Assembly: GCF_040954645.1 (NCBI RefSeq)
Contig: NC_092806.1
Location: 110,204,731-110,268,730 of the forward strand
Reading direction: 5' to 3'
Source: Diabrotica undecimpunctata
Lineage: Eukaryota > Arthropoda > Insecta > Coleoptera > Chrysomelidae
Length of the DNA: 64,000 nt
The notes below the pieces were generated by a model. It was not told the DNA's origin, made no database searches, and was given only the letters and a program-made list of their open reading frames with translations. The position numbers and the translations under genes were made by a program. Positions 58,101 to 64,000 of this stretch are shown piece after piece; within the stretch, counting starts at the first letter, position 1, and the number at the start of each line of letters is the position of its first letter.

Positions 58101-58104
58101 ACCG

Positions 58105-58985
58105 AGAGTGACCGAGGAGGGGAAGCACAGCTTTTTTATCGTCTATGTACGGTGCGATGGTTTTTTTAACTTACTTTATTTTATTTTAATTTTATTTTAT
58201 TAAAAAACACGCATGGGACTGCGTTTACTACTCTACGTTTGCATTTCATTGACGTTATGTTGTTTTTATTTTTTCATACCTCTGCGCAATCCATTGCACC
58301 GATCATGAATAGGAAAGAATAATAACTAAAATTGAAATAAAACACATGAATTACACATGAACACATGATTAACAAAATTCTTGAACTATTTTCTTCTTTT
58401 CAAGTAAGCACGTCTTCGCGTGCCACTGTTAAAAATCCGCCGTGGCACGGGAGCATGGGTTGGTCGTGCCTGTTATAGCCAATACATAAAGTAATATTAT
58501 TTCCTTCTTATACTCTTTTTCTGTGCGACTTTGTCTATCGGTGGTCGACGGAGGAAAAGAAAAAAGAACTCATGGGCGTCGAGGAATATTGTTACTGAAC
58601 AATGTCAGAAACATTTTCAACAAAGTCATGATTGTCAACATCGACAGAAGATAGCCACCCACACGAGAAGATCATAGAAAGGGCATTCAGGTATCAAATG
58701 TCAGAAAATATTTTTAGGTCATAATAATGAAAAGAGCCTCTCAAAAATAACAAAAATTATAATGACATGATGGCATCTCTTAAGGTAAAATATTTCGGAA
58801 GCAAACTGAGGAAGAGCACCATTAAGAAGAATACACCGTTAGAAAAATCAGAATAGTTTCTTGGAATCTTGAAAATCTTACAGGTTAGAGTAGGGAGTTA
58901 GTTGGTTAACTTAAACGAAGGAAAGTACAAATTTCTTGTATTCAGAAGACGAGGTGGAAAGGACAAAGGGCGAAAAAAACTACGT
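58105..58985. other. No recognisable gene
   Basis: A T/A-rich tract lies at 58160-58205; 58420-58470 contains GCGTGCCACTGTTAAA and a GC-richer patch. No supported frame. Confidence 0.3.
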
Positions 58986-58989
58986 AAAG

Positions 58990-60560
58990 GATACAAATTC
59001 TGGTATGTAAAGAAATGTTGAAATGTTTACTTGTTAACAAAAACAAAGAAAATATACACAAATATAAACAATGCACAAACTACAGGGCCATAAAACTACT
59101 TAGTCACACCAATAGGAGAGAGTAATTGGATTTTTTTTTTAGCCCTTTTTCTATCCGAATTGTCGAATAAAGGCCTCTCCCATTTCTCGCCATTCATCCC
59201 TGTTGTGTGCTAGGCGTTTCCACATTGATTGACTCTTTGATTGACTCATTGACTCTTTTGATATCGTCGCTCCAGCGCATTTGAGGTCTTCCTCTTGGTC
59301 TCTTCGCATCGTACGGTCGCCAGTTTCCGACTTCGTTGTTCCATCTACCATCTTCGAGTAATTGGATAGTATATGGATATATGGAAATAAGTTTGGATTT
59401 TGCAAGGCAGATCAACAACAGATGAAATTTTCGTTATAAGTCAGCTAATGGAAAAATACAGAAATACAGAAGTAAACGCTCAAATGGTGTTCGTTGAACT
59501 TGAGACAGCATGTGATACGAGTTTCTTGAGAGGGTCTGCATTGGGAGCTCAATGAGCACGGAGTTCCCTGTGAGTATGTGAAGATTGTGAGAGACATACA
59601 TAAGAGAGTAACAAGTAGTATTAGAACAAGTATGGGAGAGACTGGAAAGGATTACATCAGCGTTCAATGCTTAGTCCTTTCTTATTCTCATTAGAATTGG
59701 ACCAGATAACAGGGTAACATTTCTTGGTCCTTAACGTATGATGTAGTTTTTTTTTGGAAAGTTTGTTGTAACTGATAGTATTGCATCCAATTGACTTACT
59801 ATACATCTTCCATTTATGCAAACCTCTGATTCTGGTTTTAGTGTTAACGAATACTTACGTAGCCAGCGTTTAACTTAACTTACTCTCTGAAACACGGAGA
59901 TGACACCAATAAATTAGAAATTGAAAAATTTCTGGTGTTAATGATGGGATCAAAACCGGAAAGTTCAGCTTGATAGTCCAGTACCTAGCTTCTGATGTAG
60001 CGGTAGTAGCAAACATTGAAAGCAATTTAGAAAAAAACTATTTTAAAACTTAGTAGGTGAAAAACAGAGTGTATGGAATGGTTATTTGAAGATAGGGTTA
60101 CTATTACAAATAAAATGATAAATTTTGAAATGATTATGAAACGTTATAATTTTAAGTACCTAGAATCGGCATTACAGAGTAATGGGAGAATATATGCAGA
60201 TGGAATGCAGTAGAGATAGGGTCGAATGGATGAAGTGGAAGAAAGATAGTGCAACTCGATAAAATTAAAAGAAAATTCTATAAAACTGTCAAGAGCAGTT
60301 ATGATGTACAGAACTGAATGCTAGACAAAAAACCATTATTACCAATTACCAATTACGTAATCAGCGAAGAATCGCTGATCTGCTAATTCCCAGAAGGGGT
60401 ACGAGAGGAAGACCAAAGAAGACCTGAGGGAGACGCTTAAGCAGGATATGTCGTTAAAGGGGACTGATATTTATATAATCTAAGGTAGAAACTTCTAGAA
60501 AAAGAAATATAATTAAGGAAGCAGATCCCGCATAGGGATAGAGGTAAAGAGAATAATGAA
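58990..60560 (+). pseudogene. RTE-like LINE, decayed, carrying a nested LINE
   Basis: The plus strand reads CTNYRAIKLLSHT (59070-59110), is interrupted by the insertion at 59132-59355, and resumes with GFCKADQQQ-like and QLMEKYR-like pieces, NEHGVPCEYVKIVRDIHKRV and TSSIRTSMGETGKDYISVQC (59555-59670), then KTECMEWLFED (60062-60095), FKYLESALQSNGRI, LSRAVMMYRTEC and RRGTRGRPKKT (60395-60430). Motif order is that of a full RTE-like reverse transcriptase and C-terminus. The catalytic FADD box is not recognisable and many stops and frameshifts are present. Confidence 0.75.
59132..59355 (-). mobile_element. Poly(A)-tailed LINE 3' end nested in the 59-kb LINE
   Basis: Exact 12-bp duplication GAGTAATTGGAT flanks it (59120-59131 and 59356-59367). 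On the minus strand it encodes EDGRWNNEVGNWRPYDAKRP, RGRPQMRWSDDIKR and WKRLAHNRDEWREMGEAFIR with QFG and a stop, then a short tail ending in A-rich sequence (T-rich at 59131-59140 on the plus strand). The tail differs from the (GAA)n and (GAT)n families. Confidence 0.85.
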
Positions 60561-60599
60561 CATTCCAAATTTACCCAACAATGCAAAAGTAAATTATTA

Positions 60600-61930
60600 A
60601 AATTCTTGTCACCGATGAATTGAATGTGCGAACGATATTATGTTTTTTGTAATTCTAATGTATATTCCACTTTGATGGAGAAAAAAGAGCGAACAGGTAA
60701 TAATATTATATGTAAACATCGAAATGACGAACAAACATTCCACGGTTGTAAGGGATAATTGAAATTGAAATGCTGACGATATAAAGCACACTGCACAAAC
60801 ACAACAGGAACATTTTGATGGTCTTTGTAAATCTCTATTATACGGGACGTGATCCCTCAATAGCTATAATACCATAATCCTTCGCTTTGCATAGCAAAAT
60901 CTGTTTCTCTTTCAGTCGCCGTCATTTCAGCGATTTGTATATAGGAGCGATCTGAACAATTTCAATTTTGTGATGATCAATAGCAATATCGGCGACAAGG
61001 GACTCGGACTGAAAATCGACGAAAGCCTTTTGAAAGGATCGAAATTTATGAATATTTTTCCATTTCGATACATCTAAAGCCAATCTAATCAATTTGACTG
61101 TTATTTAATTAATATATGCCATAGGATAAATAAACTGGATATTTATTACACCATTATGTGTGTAACAGTTACCAATTCTAATGTCAATAAACGAAATTAA
61201 CGGTATTACACTGAAAACAAGATATAATAATAATAATCATTTTTTTCTTTCAATTGCGTTTACCATATTTGTTTTATATAATTAGTTCTAAATCATTTAA
61301 TTCATGTGCAGTTTAAGTTTTTACTAATTTCTTTTCCTGTGCATCGGTGATTGATTCTGTTAATGACCGATGTACAGTAAGTAAGTGAGATTTTACAATG
61401 TCAAAATGACATTTCGATCTTGTTTTAAACCTGTTTTAGTATTATAGTCCATTCACTCACGGCAAAATATTGCAAAACGTCCGAATTCTAAAGAACCACT
61501 CCAATTTAGATGAAATTTTGCAAGTTGGCTTATCTTGCCTTCCTCTTCAAAAGAGATATGACTAGAATAGGTGACATTTATTTTTAAAGGGTACGTGTGT
61601 ACGTTTATTAATAAAGATTTGTTTTTCATACAAAAATGTATTTTGTAGTTTATAACTATTTTTCAACCCTTAAAAACTACCCTTTAGGTAAAAGCTTGTA
61701 AAAAGTATATTTTGCAAATATTAAGATATTTAATGATGAATTTTGTAGTGATTTAAACTTTATTTTGTTTATAATTTAATTTCTTCGGTATTTAATATTT
61801 TCAACCTTTATAAACTAACATCGGTACAATACCACTTTTTTTCTTTGACAGCCAAATTTCATGTCAATCCAAGCGTTTCTTTAAAATTCTGAGCAAAAAC
61901 CGTGAGTATGGTATATTATATCATTGAAAT
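60600..61930. other. No recognisable gene
   Basis: AT-rich. Bases 61500-61920 have the look of a dispersed non-coding repeat (long T/A-rich stretches with CTTCAAAAGAGATATGACTA-like sequence), but no ends could be identified. Confidence 0.3.
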
Positions 61931-61934
61931 ATCA

Positions 61935-62780
61935 AATTTACTTGGCAGCAAGCACGATTTTGAAGCGTAAACGAGAAACGGGAACAACAGATGTGAAAAG
62001 GTTAGGAAAATACGGAAGAAACAGAAAAAACACCAGCAGATGAAAGATTTTTACTTCGAAAAAGCACATTGGACCCAAGAAAAACAAGCCAAGAGCTCCA
62101 ACAAGATCTAGCTGCATTATGTATAGTGATTCATGACTCAGCTGTTCGGAAAAGATTTTTGGAGAATGGTAGAAGTGTCCACAGAAAAAAACAGCTTCTA
62201 ACTGAATAAATGAAGAAACAACGGCTATTGAGGCCCAAAAATACTCTAATTGGACTGTAGACGACTGAAGAAAAGTCCTATTTACAGATGAAACTAACTT
62301 TATACTTCAAGGACAGCGGTGGAAATTCATTAGGCAGTCTGACAATGAAAACAGTACACCATCTCATATTGATCAAACCGTAAAACACTTCGTAAAACAT
62401 CCAGTCAAATACTGTTTTGGGTATGTTTTTCATACATGGGGTTGGATTTTTGGTACCAATCGGAGGCATGATGAACGGCCAAAAACACAATTCCATGATG
62501 GAACAGCGTTTGGACACAGAACTCCAAAAATGTCCAGACACAAGGAGAAGCGATTCTTCAAGAGGAATCTGCTCTCTGTCATAAGTCAAAGCAAATAATA
62601 GAATTTTTCAAAAATAAGAAGATCGATGTTTTGCAAAAATAAAAATGATAGAAGCGGTCATTCAGGTTTGGTTTCAATATGAAAGGATATCTGGGAACTG
62701 TCAGAAGCGCGTAGAATCTATGCTAAACGGGTATAAGCAGTAATCGCAGCTAAAGGGGAACATCTTTCCTACTAAATGAT
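61935..62780 (+). pseudogene. Tc1-like transposase, heavily decayed
   Basis: The plus strand keeps Tc1-family order across frames: HTH-like RKRETGTTDVKRLGKYGRN, SSCIMYSDS-like linker, NWTVDD and KVLFTDETNFILQGQRWKFI (first catalytic Asp, about 62258-62330), KHPVKYCFGYVFHTWGWIFG, then MIEAVIQVWFQYERISGNCQ and KRVESMLNGYK near 62645-62745 with an AAKG-like end. The second Asp and Glu boxes are lost by frameshift or deletion. The reverse-strand frame at 62278-62589 is a shadow. Confidence 0.75.
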
Positions 62781-62784
62781 GTAA

Positions 62785-63235
62785 GTTTACCTTTATAATT
62801 TTGTCAAAATATATTGTTTTTTAAATAAACTGTTTTTTCATTAAAACAGCCTATGATTCCATTAATTCGCACAGTACTGTATTATTTTTATAAATTCTGG
62901 TACAAAACTGAGAGAAGAAAGTATAGATATTTATAATGTTTCTGCTTTGAACAGTCCGTTGTAATCTTCTGTTACAAAAACTGTACTTTCATGCATTTCA
63001 AGTCCACATGACCACATCATGCAGTTTGCATAAAGACAATAAAATACGTATTAATAAAATAGATAGATGTGAGACAAAGAACATAGATCGTTCGTTGTGT
63101 TTATTAATCCTAACCTAACCAAACTTGACCTAGACACCAAGTCTCGCTCGTTCTGACCTCGAACCTCATTATTTTTCCGATCGATCAACTTTATTAGTCG
63201 AGTTTTCGGTATTTAGATGATAGTCCCAAAAAGTA
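62785..63235. other. No recognisable gene
   Basis: AT-rich. AGTACTGTATTATTT near 62873 could be the decayed right end of the Tc1-like element, but no partner was found on the left. Confidence 0.3.
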
Positions 63236-63239
63236 GGTA

Positions 63240-63743
63240 CTTCTTCTGCTTCTTCTTGAAGTGCCTATTCCTAACGAATTTTGGCGAACATCATCAGAAT
63301 CTTTACCGTCTCTGCTGCACATATGTTGTGTTGAACCAGGTTTTGAGGTACTTACTATGATGTTCTTCTTCTTTCTGGACCTTGCCTTTCAAATATTTCT
63401 CTTCATTCTTCTGAATATCTGTTCACTTGTAATTCGGTCAGTCCACGGGATCATGAGTATTCTATGATACACCCACATCTCAAATACTTCAATTTCACGT
63501 ATCTTCATTCAAGCTTCACGATTCAACACCATAAAACAAAACAGAGAAGATATAGCATCGCAGCATTCTTACTTCTACACCAAGAAGAAGATTGTAGCTT
63601 TTGAAGAACGCCCTCATCCGGTTAAAAGGGAGCTTTTCCAATCTGCGCTATTATCTCCTGGTTGTTGGTCCATTCTTCATTTATTATGGTGCTGAGGAAG
63701 TTCTAGTGCATCATTCTTTTTACTGGGGTTTCGTTGACTTAGA
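63240..63743 (-). pseudogene. LINE C-terminus with internal deletion
   Basis: Minus-strand pieces: KVNETPVKRMMH, VEVRMLRCYIFSVLFYGVES, VDRI/ITSEQIFRRMKRN-like sequence, GSTQHMC and a (GAA)n-like tail at about 63241-63256. Compared with 54640-55060, about 90 bp is missing between AAATATTT (about 63399) and CTTCATTCTTCTG (about 63402). It stops exactly where the unclassified element begins at about 63744. Confidence 0.65.
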
Positions 63744-64000
63744 GGTAAAACTCATTACCAATTAGCATAAATGCGGTCGTAGATAGTGCAAACTCATAAC
63801 CGCAATTTACAATAAAACCAGAATTTTCAAAGACATTCCAAGAATAATCCACATCCGGATGTATTAAATGCAAATGCAATTCATTAGCTGGTATTAGGGA
63901 ATTCCTATATTCTATTGACAGCTACCTAAAACAGAACCGTCTAATAAATAGGCAACTCACCATATAAATATATCATCAGTTAAATTTTAAAGCAACTTGC
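63744..64000. mobile_element. Second copy of the unclassified 18-kb element (left end)
   Basis: Aligns with 18014-18290. Shared landmarks in order: GTAAAACTCATTACCAATTA against GTAAACTCATCACCAATTA, GTGCAAACTCATAACCGC against GTACAAACTCATCACCGCC, then AAATGCAAATGCAATTCATT, GGGAATTCC, ATTCTATTGA and TACCTAAAAC. It continues beyond the window. Divergence is visible, including a shorter middle segment. Shows the element is a dispersed family. Confidence 0.75.

Noticed and set aside
57541..58440. Paired GCGTGCCACT motifs as element ends
   Set aside because: The two motifs are in direct, not inverted, orientation and no target duplication was found.
1..64000. CRISPR arrays, bacterial operons, tRNA or rRNA genes
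   Set aside because: No regularly spaced identical repeats with unique spacers, no cloverleaf-forming sequence and no operon-like gene packing were seen.

Overview
This window looks like AT-rich animal, most probably insect, genomic DNA built almost entirely of transposable-element remnants. The evidence is the mix of element types: many 5'-truncated non-LTR retrotransposons (Jockey/R1/RTE/R2-like), Penelope-like elements, Tc1/mariner relatives, small hAT and foldback elements and a Crypton-type tyrosine recombinase. I see no bacterial gene organisation and no convincing host gene, tRNA or rRNA. The LINE carboxy-terminal fragments resemble those I know from beetles such as leaf beetles, but I cannot identify the species. 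Most long reading frames here are reverse-strand or wrong-frame shadows of these relics, or translations of (AT)n tracts.

Layout. 1-850: a terminal-inverted-repeat element and a decayed foldback. 2.9-4.05 kb: a decayed Crypton-like recombinase interrupted by a LINE 3' fragment. 5.5-10.2 kb: remnants of a Jockey/R1-like LINE, a Penelope GIY-YIG domain, a Tc1-like transposase and an R1-like LINE. 10.7-12.35 kb: an almost intact DD82E transposase gene split by a 233-bp perfect foldback element. 17.0 kb: a hAT miniature element with an 8-bp target duplication. 18.0-19.7 kb: an unidentified element with repeated GTAAACTCATCACC-type motifs at both ends; a second copy starts at 63.74 kb. 20.3-21.5 kb: Jockey-like LINE. 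23.3 kb: hammerhead-ribozyme candidate. 25.4-27.4 kb: one LINE carrying two other LINEs, one of which carries a third, all resolved by 11-12-bp target duplications. 31.9-35.9 kb: a multicopy protein family of unknown function plus Jockey/I-like, R2-like and other LINE tails. 38.3-39.2 kb: RTE-like LINE. 40.5-41.8 kb: a nearly intact DD37E mariner. 42.3-43.1 kb: Penelope reverse transcriptase. 43.7-44.5 kb: hAT-like element. 47.4-49.0 kb: another LINE-in-LINE nest. 51.8-53.0 kb: a decayed mariner of the 40.5-kb family. 53.6-60.6 kb: RTE-like LINEs. 61.9-62.8 kb: Tc1-like transposase. 63.2-64.0 kb: LINE tail and the second copy of the unidentified element.

Nothing here forms an operon or pathway. 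The genes interact by insertion: elements land inside one another, and their target duplications give a relative time order. Autonomous-type proteins (mariner, DD82E, LINE RT) are all broken by stops, frameshifts, truncation or insertion. The least decayed are the mariner at 40.5 kb (one in-frame stop) and the DD82E element (two stops and one clean insertion).
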